Assembly: GCA_963576725.1 (NCBI GenBank)
Contig: OY755242.1
Coordinates: forward strand, 21,139,315-21,203,314
Reading direction: 5' to 3'
From: Azorinus chamasolen
Lineage: Eukaryota > Mollusca > Bivalvia > Cardiida > Solecurtidae
DNA length: 64,000 nucleotides
In this document: positions 45,633-58,126 of the stretch, piece after piece
Layout: every line of letters starts with the position of its first letter
How positions within the stretch are numbered: position 1 is the stretch's first letter
Position numbers and translations under genes: made by a program
Notes under the pieces: model-generated
The model's database searches: none
Told to the model about the DNA's origin: nothing
Seen by the model: only the letters and a program-made list of their open reading frames with translations

Positions 45633-46267
45633 CAGTTTACTATAAAATAAGCCTTTTAATGCATTTTCAAACAAACTGTTCTCTTTCTTTTGTATTCTTA
45701 CTATTGTACATTTTCTTATATGAATATTCACAGGGAAATGACAGAAAAAGATACAATGGGTGAAAAGGATACAGCGGCAACTAAGCTCAGAATAGGAATG
45801 GCTTTAGTCAACCTAATAGCTAACAGTTGACCCAATAGTCATGTTATGTACAGTGCCAACCAAGTTCAGGATAGGAATGGCTTTCAGCCAACCTATCAAG
45901 CTAACAGTTGACCCAATAGTCAAATAAATGGAATGATTTTATGTCAGTCCGTTTATTCTAATTTATGATATTGATGAGCATGGCTCTGTATCAAGTTTGT
46001 TAAATGTAATGCAGATTATTCTAAAGTATGGTAGTGATGAGGACGGTTTTCAGTCAACTTGTCTGTATCACTAGTTTGTTAATACAGTTTATGCGGTTCC
46101 TTCCGGTTTGTGATTTCATATATATTGTATATTTTTTTGCATATCTTTCATTGACCTGAAAGACAAGCATGTGGTTCCTTCCGGCTTGTGATTTTATATC
46201 TATTGTATATCTGTCAAATGCCTGGATAGATAATCATGCGGTTCGTTCAGGTTAGTGATTTCATCCA
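45633..46267. other. 3' flank of lectin copy 4
   Basis: This aligns with the flanks of copies 1 and 6, with AATAAA at 45923-45928. No other gene is seen. Confidence 0.4.
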
Positions 46268-46475
46268 TGTGAAGCGCGTTTGAATGCACATATCCAGTGT
46301 GAAAAGAGCGCTATATAAATGTGGTATAATAATAATAATAATTCAGTTATATATATCGTACCATGTTCTTTTACGTATGTTGTACGGATAGTTTGTTTGA
46401 CATATAAACATAGAAAGATATATATATATATATATACAGATATATATGGATTAAAAACCGATACAGAATAGTGTA

Positions 46476-46664
46476 CAGTAGAACCTCTCCTAGGCGGCAA
46501 TCAAAAAGAGGTCTAGTTCAGGGTATGTAAAACAGGTGGTAGCTCAATGCAGGTCACACGTAAAGCAGTACTCTCCTATAGGAACGTTCTGTATTACTTT
46601 TGACCTGTATTATGCAACCACATGTACCTAATAAATGAATGACCGCTTTAAACAGGGTTTACTG
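46476..46664. mobile_element. Long-hairpin MITE, sister of 9659-9847
   Basis: CAGTAGAACCTCTCCTAGGC at the left and CAGGGTTTACTG at the right are flanked by TA. The hairpin arms are conserved. Confidence 0.7.
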
Positions 46665-46954
46665 TACTCTTCAACTGGCTAGGATACTGTGTTCTTCTCC
46701 AACATTTCGCGTTCTGACTCGCACTTACAAACAGTTTAGTTCCAGAGGAGACACGAAATAATCAGGATCCATTCTGTTTGAAACTCATCCAATAATTTCT
46801 AAATTTCACCAGATATAAATTTGAGCATGTTTCATTTAGTCAAAGGTTGGTAAATTTTATTATAAACGTATCATACATAGTTGGATATATACAATAAAAC
46901 TCTCTAAACCGGACAATCAAGTAAGTATAAATACCGGTGTTGAAGCTCCTCGGG

Positions 46955-47042
46955 ATTATTATTATTATTATTATTCCAACACATATATATATATATAGCG
47001 TTCTTTTCACACCGGACATGTACATTTAAAAGCGCTTCAAAT
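46955..47042. repeat. (ATT)7, (TA)n and inverted SINE-tail module
   Basis: This is the sister of 10150-10252 with a shorter ATT run. Confidence 0.65.
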
Positions 47043-48852
47043 GGATGACATCACTAACCGGAACGAACCGCATAATTATCTATCCAATCAATGAAAGATA
47101 TACACTAGATATGAAATCATTTGAAAACTCATGGAACCACACGACCGTCTATCCGGTCAATGAAAGATATCCAGGAGATATACAATAGACATAAAATCAC
47201 TAACCGGAAGGAACTGCATAAACTGTACTAACAAACTCGATACAGACAAGTTGACATGAAAGCCATGCTCATCAATATCATAAATTAGAATACTCTGTAT
47301 TAACAAACATGATACAGACAAGTGGACTGAAAGCCATGCTCATCAATATCATAAATTAGAACAAACGGGCTGACTGAAAAGCATTGCATTTATATGACTA
47401 TTGGTGGACTGTTAGCTTAATATGTTGACTGAAAGCCATTCCTATCCTGAGCTTAATTGCCACTGTACATGACTGTTGGGTCTTTCATCCTGCATTAAGC
47501 AGCCACTGGCTATAGTATCTAAATTATTATGTACTAGAATTCCGGTGTAGAGGATTTTTACTGTATCATTGTAGAATGTATATCTGAGAATACAGTGTTG
47601 TATGCCTACCCAAGTCTGTTGGTTCTGGGTCATTACTGTGTTACGTACTGACACTGTGCATAGAATGTAACATTCAAGTTGTGTTTTTTGTGATCAGAGA
47701 GCGGTGACACAATATGATAGAGCATACTATGACATTATTCTTATCTATATATAAGTATTAAATATATTTTATTTTAAATGTTCTATAATTATGCATTGAA
47801 TATACCCTGTTTTGTACATAAATGTATCTATGTGACGCGCGTTTGAACGCACACATCCTGTGTGAAAAGAGTGCTATATAAATGTGGTATAATAATAATA
47901 CGGTATAGTCCCTGTAAAGGGACAACATGATGAGAGTTTTTTTATATTAAAACAACAAGTGGTTACTGAATGCACGAAGACAGTGGTGCAGAACATTCAA
48001 AGACACATTTATGGGGAACGCATCAGAGGAGTTTTACTTTATATGTCGAATGACAATGTTAGTAAAATGTTTTGCCTGTCACCATATACAGTGTACAATG
48101 TGTGTTGTTGTTGATAGTGTCACTTTACGAACCTGCTACAAATCACGAGGCGATTGCATTTCTTTCACAGTGTTCACAATGTGCATATTTCAACCTGTAA
48201 CATTAATAATAATTATGTTTGATTTGAACAGATCTGAAGACAGTTTTACACATTATATTTCGGACTCGTTGATGCTGATGCTGATGCCGAGTATCAAACA
48301 ACTTATATCCTGATTAGAAGTCGAGCTATTCGATGAGTTCATCTAGAACAAACTGTTTGCAAATATTAGTGAGGCCGCTCTTAGCATTATAAGAGGTAAT
48401 GTGGTTTATGAAATGAGTAAACAAATACCACTGAGGCCACACTTAGAATGATAAGGTGTAATGTGGTTTGTGCAAAGACTAAGAAACACTTTTCTTAAAA
48501 CATGTTTAAGACAGTTGAAGCAGAATCTGTCTAAAGCGACCATCAAAACAAGGTCTAATTATGGGTCTGTAAGACAGGTGGTAGCTTAATTAAAGAGCTT
48601 TCTTCATTTAATTTGCCCTTCATCAAGCAACCATCTGCTTTTAAGACGTCTATGTACAATAAATGATTGACCGCTTAAGACAGGTTTTACTGTATGTCGT
48701 GTACGAAAAATTGGTTTGCAAAAATATGCATATACATGTAGAAAACACTATGATAACGGACTGTTTCTTCACATGCATTAAAATAAAAAACACATCATTA
48801 GTATAACATATTGGTTTTTTTTTGCAATTCGAGACAGAGTGCAGATAAAATG

Positions 48853-49055
48853 CAGTAAACCCCCGCTAAACCGAATGTTAAATTTAGTATAATTATCGGT
48901 TTTGGAGATCGGTGGCAGCTTTATGCAGGGTGAAAGTCATGCAGAATGTTCCTCTGGGGACTTTCGGCACGACTTTCACCCTGCATAAAGCAGCCACCTG
49001 CCAAAGAGTATCTAACTGTTTCTCTTCTAGAATCACGGTTTAGAGGGTTTTACTG
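48853..49055. mobile_element. Long-hairpin MITE, sister of 12066-12268
   Basis: It has the same termini and inner stem, with a few substitutions in the loop. Confidence 0.7.
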
Positions 49056-50040
49056 CATATGAAGTCATTACTGCGCATTGGAAAACGCACAAATCAGTAA
49101 TTTGCTCCAGTCTCTGGGTACAAAAGTTTTATGACATTGCAAACAGCGTCTCCAACGCTGCGGCTGACCTGGTTTGCCCTAATTGACTATCAACAGACTA
49201 TGTAGTAATTCACCATCTATCTTTGCACTTTAGCGTAAAGCTTGGTCAGAATAAAAAACAAAGTAAAGTACCTAGTTATAGTCTACTTCCAGTCCGAATG
49301 ACCGCTCATCCGACTGTACATTTATGTTTGCTGAGAATAGACGTGATTTCTTATCTTGATCAACATTTTTGCAATGCAATAAGACACGTATGCCTCAGAT
49401 ATCTATAAGGTTAAGTTTCCTTAATAAAACACAATACGCTGGATAACATTTACTATTTATTACCATACCAACAAACGTTTTTGTTTTTAATAATATATAC
49501 TTTCTCAGTTTAACAGTAGAATCGACCAATTCAAAACTAGAATATTTCTTGATTTTTAAAACAGGTTTTTGGGTCAATGCAGGGTAAATATTTATGCAGA
49601 AAGTTCCTATACAATTGAATGTCCCTTCCCTGACTTATGTATAAAACAGCGGATATTAGCGATATCTTGCATTATTTCATACGAGTAATATGCCTTTAAA
49701 CATACCAGCAAACAGGTTAGACCGTTTTCAGATTGTGATCAAATCGTTGGCGAGAACTGTTCATGCAAATGACATCTATCTTAATGCTGAGTGAAAGTCG
49801 TAAAAAAATCTCTGAGTTATTATCATTTCCCTAATATAAACACTTTGTTTGCCTTAGCAAGCAGATCAAACCCATATTAAGTGGCTACTGTAGGTGTTGT
49901 CTGATTAGGGTCTGCTCTGTTTTCGTATGATCCTAAGCCAGACATTCCTTTTTAAAGGTTTATCTTAAAAAGATTAACATTATGAATTTGTGAAATGATC
50001 AATTCATGCATAAAAAAATATTTATTAAGAAAGGTGTTAA

Positions 50041-50251
50041 CCCATTCCCTCATATTGACGACTTTTGACGACTCTGTAAAAGTCTTTTTGTGAAACCATT
50101 GTGATAAATAGAGCATTTGTTCATATAGGAGCAAATGCTCTATTTATCACAATGGTTTCAAACTGCAAAATTCTAACAGTTTCCTTTTCTCTAGTTGATG
50201 CTTCTTTTCGATAGATTTATTCAAAGAGGTTGGATCTAAAATGGTAATGGG
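50041..50251. mobile_element. TTAA-type (piggyBac-like) MITE with 70-nt hairpin
   Basis: The element is flanked by TTAA at 50037-50040 and 50252-50255. The ends are CCCATTCCCTCATA and GGTAATGGG. The hairpin at 50091-50160 begins TGAAACCATTGTGATAAATA and ends with its complement. Confidence 0.75.
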
Positions 50252-50938
50252 TTAAAGACCGTTAATAATGCAGTAAAAACGTCAATACTACGAACACCCA
50301 AATACGTACAATAATTGATCTTTTACACAGGTGGCAGCCTAACGCAGGATGAAAATCTTGCAGAAAGATATTCTAGGAACTTTCTGTGTGAATTCCACCC
50401 TGCATTAAGCATCCACGTGCCTACAAAAACATAAGTCCATTACTAAAATCTTGTAGAATCGAGTTTTTTACTGCACTTCATTCACGTGCGCTGAGAATCG
50501 AGCATTTACAGTCAAACGCGGCTTTAGCCATCAACACAGAAACTGACAAGACAGATTACTGCTTAATGCAAGAGCATATAACAAATGCAGTTTAGTGCTT
50601 GCTTAACCCTTAACTTCATATCGCGAGTTTAACGCAAAATTAGCTTATTAATAACTACATTCTTTAATATCTACAACAATTTGTTAAAAAAATTCTTCTT
50701 TTGTTCTAAATGCAATGGTTTCTTCATTTTGAAGTGTCAAGCATTTTGGATCCTGATGAGAAGTCGAATTGCCCGGCGTCATGCTTAGATCATCATTGTC
50801 TCATCCTACAAATTATAGTGATATGATAATAGTTGTGTACAAAGTCATCCATATATACTGATAGAGCAGATTCAGACTAGATATCTCTGTCTGATTATGG
50901 GCTACTCTGTTTGCCTTGATAGCATTATAAATATATTT

Positions 50939-52074
50939 TTACACTATCTTATGGCGGCACTCGTGTTTCATAACATATTTCTTAAATATTAATGAAAATA
51001 TAGACATGAAGCAGATTTTACTTGATCGATTGACTGGTTCGGGTACTGTGATACGCTGGCACTTAATGGTTAATACATACTGCCAACAAACCATGAGAGA
51101 ATGATTGATATGATGACTTTGGTTAATCAGAAGTGCTACAACGTATACAAATGTATACATGCGTCATTCTGTTTATAATTTGTTAGAACTAATAGTCATG
51201 ATGTCTATAGTTCTTGCATGAATATTCCTTGAGTAAAGTTTTAATCATTTAGACGATTCAAAATGTACATATAATTAACAATAATTATTGTAACATATCA
51301 GGCATATCACATTTTTGGTATGATAGGGGTTCAATTCAACAACCGTAGAAAAGATTATGATGAACAAAACGAACGCAGTATTCAACTAAAACACGTAAAC
51401 GGTTCGCCCATTAAGATACAAGTAGAAAGGAAAGCAATATTTGCCGTTTTATTCGTTTTTTGTATTCTTTGAGAAGCAATAGAATACAAAGGTGGCGTTC
51501 CACAGCCTAACCCACGGTACCCTCGCCGGTCTGACAAAATAGTGCAAATAACTTACCTGCATTCGATGGATACAAAGGGTGTTTAATAACATGGCATCCG
51601 GAACCAATCATAGTATACTATATCTGACATGAAAATGCTTCGTAACATAAACTTCGGCTTAGTATGTGCAAAAATTAACAAAACCGACAAACTATAGCAA
51701 TTTGTAAGAAGGGCGCATGGATATACAAATAACAGTCACATGAAGAAATCACGTGATCATAACATGAATGAAAATGCTCAATGAATAAAGAAGCGCGAGT
51801 CGGATGACCTTATGCAAGCGATTAGGTAATCGCGCACATAACTTCGAATGGTCAGTGTGATAATAAGCGTAGTGGGAAACGGCTGGAGTGTCAGCTGTAT
51901 CAGTGTTAATGCTTTCCTTATATATACGCAATTTAATGCCAAAACGAGCTTATTCGATATTAGATTGATACCATGCAAAGGATACTGCAGGGTCTACAAC
52001 GCTTTGATTGAAAATGTTTTCAAGAGTGGAAATCTGGATGAATCGCAGATGACTGTATAGAAGCAACGTTAAGT
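50939..52074. other. Intergenic DNA, empty site for the 13636-14877 retroelement
   Basis: This aligns with the flanks of the unit 1 retroelement insertion: GGCGGCACTCGTGTTTCAT, then a few bases, then TTCTTAAATATTAATG. A minus-strand frame at 50939-51160 is the host part of the fusion frame seen in unit 1. No gene is supported. Confidence 0.5.
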
Positions 52075-53100
52075 TAGCTGTAAGTTCGCAGTTCGTTATG
52101 CGAATAACGAACTGCAAAATATTTCGCAGTTCGTTATTCGAATAACGAACAACGGAATAGTTCATAGTTCGTTATTGGACTTACAGATAACGAAATGGTC
52201 ATTAAAAGCTATAATTAGCAGTAATTATATGTGCATTGTAGACATTGTGGAACCGATTCATCGTGGATGGTGGGGCCATTTTGCGGTTTTTCATTCGAAC
52301 ACTGTAGACCCAAACCATAGCTTAATCAAATCTTATACAGTAGAACCCCTCTAATTCGACCACTTAATGAATATACATGGGTATCTTTGTAACCCAGGTT
52401 TAGATCCCCTGTACCGTTACCAGCGCTTTATCTTGAAACAGACTATAGCATTGTTGAATTCCGCTTGCTATAGCCCGTTTCATTACTTATACTTATTTAC
52501 CTGTATATGTCCATAGTTGGTAAGAGAGTGAACCGGCTTGGGAGTGTCTGATATATGCGTGCGAGGATAATGTGGTTACTTAAGTCACGTGACACGAGTT
52601 AACGTGCAACTTCTACTTTAGCTCCCGCTCTCATTCTGGCTTAGGTTGCCATTTCTCAGTTCCACATTCGATAACGAAATAGTTCGCAGTTCAACCTCTG
52701 AATAACGAAATGGTCAAAGTAATTTATCAATATTCAATGATATTTTATACCCTGTAGACCCCAGTCATAGTGAATTCAAAAAATTACATGTTAGTTCCAG
52801 AGCCATTTTGCAGTTCGTTATTCGAATAACGAAATATTTCGCAGTTCGTTATTCGAATAACGAAATTATCAAAATAAGTTAAACAAAAGATAATATTTTA
52901 GACACTGTAGACACCAGTCATAGTGAACTCAATTATTTATATATCAAATCTGGAGCCATTTCGCAGTTCGTTATTCGAATAACGAAATATTTAACAGTTC
53001 AACCTCCGAATAACGAAATGGCCACATTTAGTTATAAATGCGCAATGATGATATATTGGACAAACTAGAACACAGTCATAGAGTAATCAATGTTATATAT
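52075..53100. repeat. Palindrome array (TTCGTTATTCGAATAACGAA), unit 3 copy
   Basis: Perfect palindromes lie at 52130-52149, 52814-52833, 52845-52864 and 52967-52986, with a one-mismatch copy at 52092-52111. This is the richest of the three arrays. Confidence 0.8.
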
Positions 53101-53515
53101 AATAGCCGTCTGACAAGGGTCTGCTCTGTTTGCTTATTGAATTATATATATCTGATTCTACAGTTTCAGCCAAGATAAAACACATCCTGTGTTCATGTAC
53201 CGTTTTAAAGATTCGGCTAATACATAGTCGGGATGTTATCGTTGCTTATATTCATATCAAACAGGGAACGGATTACAGTATAATGGAGGACAAAATGTGT
53301 GCAGCAAGGCAAAAGTTATGCAGCAGGGAAAAGGCTATTATGAAGAAAGCTTCTATTAGTCCTGCATTAAACAACCACGTGATTGTATAGACACTTGTTC
53401 ATAAAGTGGTCATTTAAGAGGAGTGTTACTGTTTGGTTTGTTCAAGTAGTAGTGTAATGGTCATTCGTCAAAAAGGGCATCTATAAAAACTCCAGTATAA
53501 TGCTTTCGGTCCAGA

Positions 53516-53764
53516 AGAGCTTCTTGCACATTCGACAGTAATATCAAGGAGCCTGGAGAAGTTCCAAACATGTCAAGATAAAAGTCTAGAGACGAATTAC
53601 TCATATTAGTTTGGCGTGGTGTCAAGGGCTTCGTCTCAGAAAAAACTCAAAATCTTAAAAAGCGGTTTCAAACGTAAACATCAATATATTTCACGGTTGG
53701 TATATCAAAACTTCTTCAATTGAAGCTGAAGGACGAATCATAAATGTAATAAACAATTAAAACA
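53516..53764 (+). promoter_or_regulatory. Proximal upstream block of lectin copy 5
   Basis: The GAGCTTCTTGCACATTCG, CAAACATGTCAAGATAAAAG and GTAAACATCAATATATT motifs appear in order. The start context is AAAACAATGG. Confidence 0.4.
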
Positions 53765-54526
53765 ATGGATACTTACAGGTCTTTGGCGATCTTGCTTATG
53801 GTTGTTCTTGTCCAGTTCATGGATACAATAGGTAGTTTGGACTCTGATCTATCTTTGGACAATCGTTTAGACGGAAAGGCACTGCTCGATATGGGAAACT
53901 ATTTTAATAAACCGCTATTTACACTTCTTGGAAAAGTCGTGTTGAATAGCGAGAAAAACATCAAAAGGCTTTGTCGCTTACATCCATGTACGGAATGGGG
54001 CTCGTGGTCAGAATGTCCTGTGGGTCCAGAATTTGGCATGGTGACCAGGTCACGTATGTGTAATGAAACAACTGACATATGCAAATTTGACAGTCAGACA
54101 CATTTTACAACCAATGAATCTAAAGTTTGTGAAGGTAAATGTCCTCCAAGCTACAACAGGATCAACGGATACTGTCTAAAGTTTTCTCAGACGGCATCGA
54201 TACAGGCGGACGCAGAAGCTGATTGTCAAAATGACGGCGGTCACATAGTGAACATCAACACAAAGCATATATCTGACAGTGTGCATGCGTTTCTTAAGAA
54301 TCAAAGTTATACAGCAACTATCTGGATTAACGGGAAGAGAACTAGCACCGGATCACCCTGGACTTTCACCTATGGTTCCGCTCCTAACTTTGATAATTGG
54401 AAACCAGGAGAGCCATCTAACCATAGTGAAGAACTATGCAAGGCAGAAGAAGACCAACTAACGGCAAGAAAGTGGTACGACAGAGCATGCACAAATCAAT
54501 ACAAATTCATTTGTCACGTTGTTTAA
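53765..54526 (+). CDS. Secreted TSR plus C-type lectin protein, copy 5 (intact)
   Basis: This copy encodes 253 residues in one exon. The signal peptide covers about residues 1-23 (AILLMVVLVQFMDTIG). The TSR covers about 70-126, with WGSWSEC at 78-84, TRSRMC at 94-99 and cysteines 106, 122 and 126. The CTLD covers about 126-250, with cysteines 137, 154, 225, 242 and 250, WIN at 187-189, EPS at 216-218 and a WYD in place of WND at 237-239. The cysteine count is the canonical long-form set with no spare. Copy 2 is its near-identical, broken twin. It is predicted to be secreted and glycan-binding, and no membrane anchor follows the lectin domain. A candidate AATAAA lies at 54921-54926, inside the flank after a TTAA MITE. 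Confidence 0.92.
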   Translation: MDTYRSLAILLMVVLVQFMDTIGSLDSDLSLDNRLDGKALLDMGNYFNKPLFTLLGKVVLNSEKNIKRLCRLHPCTEWGSWSECPVGPEFGMVTRSRMCNETTDICKFDSQTHFTTNESKVCEGKCPPSYNRINGYCLKFSQTASIQADAEADCQNDGGHIVNINTKHISDSVHAFLKNQSYTATIWINGKRTSTGSPWTFTYGSAPNFDNWKPGEPSNHSEELCKAEEDQLTARKWYDRACTNQYKFICHVV

Positions 54527-54673
54527 CTTCTTGTTCCATAAAACGCATTTTAATGTATTTGTAAACAGCGTAGACCCAGATCAGATGACTGCTGTAGGAG
54601 CCGTCTGATCAGAGTCTGTCCTGATTGCTTGTTTTCAATTTCTGGCATAGTCGAATATATTCGTGTGTATTAA

Positions 54674-54881
54674 CCGTTTCGCTGCCAAACTCTATCGTCT
54701 GGTAACATTGTCGTCTGCTACAAATTTTCATTCTATTGATTTTCTTCCTTCTTGTTTCAAAATCATAGTTACAGTAACAAATAGTTTGGATCCTTACGAG
54801 ACGGCGAGTTACTCGCCGTCTTATCTGGATCCAAACTGTTTGCATAGGTAATCACAGATCCGACATTTGGCAGCGAAAGGG
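54674..54881. mobile_element. TTAA-type (piggyBac-like) MITE, CGTTTCGCTGCC subfamily
   Basis: TTAA lies at 54670-54673 and 54882-54885. The ends are CCGTTTCGCTGCC and GGCAGCGAAAGGG. The inner palindrome has GAGACGGCGAG / CTCGCCGTC arms within GGATCC-containing outer arms. Confidence 0.8.
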
Positions 54882-55374
54882 TTAATATGCCATTCGAAAT
54901 GTTAAGAATCTTCCCACCGTAATAAAAACTTACAGAATGACATTGGTTAGATAACAATACAAACCATGAACTATACACTGCCTATATTTATAGTCCCGGG
55001 TTATTTTCACAGTTATATGTTGTAGCGGTGAATTAGTTTTACATACATGTATCAATCGCATGCAGAAGGAGATATACGGATTTAAATTCCATTTACAAGA
55101 ATTGTGTAGTATTAACCCCGCTATTCGTGACTTGATAAGCACGTGCGATTTTGTCTATATTTATATATTTTTTCAGGATTTATTCTGTTTGATACTCATT
55201 TAATAGTTTCTAGATTGCACTAGATTTAAATTTCAGCATATAATTGTCACAGCGGAGTAAGTGTTATGATAAATGTATCCCACGGAGTTGATATTATGCA
55301 TCATTGTTTTAGAATGTATATCTGAGAATACAGTAGAATCCCTCTAAATCGACCATAAAATGGAAATACACAAT

Positions 55375-56237
55375 GTACATGAATAGTTTTACCTTTCCAT
55401 GTTATATATTTATTTCAAATTTCAATACCTGAACATTTGATGGCAGAACATAGTTATAATGAAATATGTAAGGTGGAACATGGTTGCCATTTTAGAAATT
55501 TAAGAAAATTTCATCAGCAAACATAGCAGACCTTTATCAGAAGGCTTCTTTACGAGCCGTCTGATCTTGGTCTACTATGTTTGCAAATGAGTTAAAATGC
55601 GTTTATATGAAGGAACAAGCGGTCACTAAATACATGACAAAAGTAATACAGAAAACTCGACGTTTGTCCTGCATTTAAACTACCACTTTCTTCTATGACA
55701 TCTTTATGGTGGTCGCATTAGAGGGGTTTTACTTGAAATGCAGACTAACAAATGCCTAAAACAATGGCAATATGTTTCCTGTGCAATGTTAGTAATATAT
55801 TTCGCCTATCGCAATATAAATTGTAAATTTCAAAATACAAATTATGTGGTGTTTTTCTGGACGCCTAATTTTGTAATTTTCTCTCGTGATGTGATTTTCT
55901 CTCGTGATGTCACTTTACGAGCTACACGAAGATTACGACGCAAGTACATTTCTTTCAAAGTGTTCACAATATGCATAACTCTGTATGTAGCATTAACCAA
56001 AATGGTCTCTTCCTAAACCCTGACCTGGAGAAAGTTTCACATATTTTATTTCGGATTCGTTGAAAACAACTGACGCCGAGTGTCAAACAACTTAGATCCT
56101 GATTACAAGCCGAGTTATCCGACGAGCTCATCTAGGACCAAGCTGATTGCAACTGTCAGTCAGGTCGTGTTTAGTACCATAAGGGGTAAATAATATGGTA
56201 TGTGCATTAAGTAACATAGAGCTTATTTCAAATGTGT
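55375..56237. other. 3' tail of lectin copy 5
   Basis: This aligns with 18968-19842 and includes the 92-codon frame 55738-56016, of doubtful coding status. Confidence 0.35.
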
Positions 56238-56241
56238 TTAA

Positions 56242-56478
56242 CCCTTTCACCGCCGATGTCGCATAAATGCACCACGACAAAAAGTGAAGTCCCGGATCAG
56301 ACGCCGCCTTTTCAAGGCGGCGTCTGATCAGGGACTTCACTATTTGTCTCAAACTCTATTTCTATATCTGTGCTTTATTTCTTTGAAGTTTGCATTAATC
56401 TATCTTATTTCCTTATTTTACAGAATGATTTAACACAATTGGATGCAGACGACAATTAGAAATTAGGCGTCGAAAGGG
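56242..56478. mobile_element. TTAA-type (piggyBac-like) MITE, CCCTTTCACCGCC subfamily, most complete copy
   Basis: TTAA lies at 56238-56241 and 56479-56482. The ends are CCCTTTCACCGCC and GGCGTCGAAAGGG. The hairpin at 56277-56348 has AGTCCCGGATCAGACGCCGC as its left arm and a nearly perfect complement. Confidence 0.8.
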
Positions 56479-58015
56479 TTAAGGCAGTATGTCCTGTTCG
56501 AAAGAATTGGTTTGTAAATCAATGTATATAGACGTAGAATAATTATGTGAATGGACTGTTTCTTCACTTGTATTATAATAAAACATCAAAGTATAACATA
56601 TTGTCTTTGTTCAAATTCGAGGCAGATTGTCAATAACATGTATCATTGCATATATATGAAGCCATCGCTATCTGTTAAAAAACGCAGTTTGGTAGATCTG
56701 TAATTTGCAAGGTGAAAGTAATGGAGCTTTTGGCATGACTTTCACCCTACATTAAGCTGCCACCTGTCACCAAGACCGATGTTTATTCATCAGTTAACGT
56801 CCTCTCCGGGCGTACCTTCAATGGCAAAGTACGGATGTCAACCGTTTACTTCACGAATATTCATAATGACGTAAGAGACAACGACTATATGAATATATAT
56901 TAGCTTAATGTCTGTAATGGCATTTAACTATGGTAAAAAATATCGAATCATATACAGTAAAACCTCTCTTAACCGGAATTCTAGTTGAGAATAATTTAGA
57001 TACTTATAGGCAGGTGACTGCTTAATGCAGGGTGAAAGTCACGCAGAAAGCTTCTCTAGGAGCTTTCTGGATGACTTTCACATTGCATTAAGCTGTCACC
57101 TGTCTCAAACACTGATATTTATACTCATTTGAACGTGCGGTTTAGAGAGGTTTTACTGTATATATTTTATTCCTTCATCAAACAGAACAGCACCTGATAA
57201 GACATTTCCTACATTAATGCCTGCTCTTAGTCTACCCTGTTTGAAAATGCACCCATTTGCGTTTTATTAAGTAAATTGTTAACTACTACCCTACCGTTTG
57301 TGACTGGGAACAGCAAAAACAGTTACACATTGTATAAGGACTTACAGTTCTTACGTATACATTCGTGTCTCATTTTAGCGGTGAGCTATGGTCTTACTTC
57401 ACTTATATATGAGAATGAGATATGATAGGAATATATCTCATGGTAGGCAATTGTGATCACTCACCCTCTGTTGTTCTTCAGACTGTTCTTCAAACAACAA
57501 AACCCTACTGAATCAGCTGGTTTGAACTTTAGGTTGTCCTGTACCAAATTTGTTCAAAAACACATTCAATATAGAATTCAAACGAAATACTGTTATAAAC
57601 CATTGACCCATTTCGATTCAATCGCATTGATTATTTTGTGCAAATGAGAGAAAGATTGTTATTATCTCCCCTGCTTGTCTGTCTGTCTATTTTGTCTGTC
57701 TGTCTGCCTCTGTCTTTGTTTGTTGCTGTCCCTGTCAGTGTGTCTCCTTGTCTGACTGTCCGTCTGTATGTATGTAAAGTAAAGTACCTATAGTTGTAGT
57801 CTGCTTTCAGCGGACTGTGCATTTAATCTACTGGACATAGAGCCATTCGCATACAATATTGAGCACTTTTAAGAGATTCTTAGTCAAACTATTATGAGAG
57901 TGAAAAGAAAATATCGACTATTTATCAATTGATCTTTGCTTCATGGCTTGATTCTTATCGTAAACGCTGTGGCTTATGTTAAAAAAGTGATAAATTAACA
58001 GAAAATATCATATTA

Positions 58016-58113
58016 GCTTCTGTGGCACAGTAGGTTAGCCGGAAGACTCTTGTTTTATAAATCACTTTTGTATCACCAGACAAGGGTTCGAATCCACCAA
58101 TAGCCATTTTTTT
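58016..58113 (+). ncRNA. tRNA-like sequence with T-run (unit 3 copy)
   Basis: GTGGCACAGTAGGTTAGCC, then GGTTCGAATCC, then TTTTTTT. The 5' part is more decayed (GCTTCTGTGG). Confidence 0.35.
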
Positions 58114-58126
58114 CTTTTCTTTAGTA

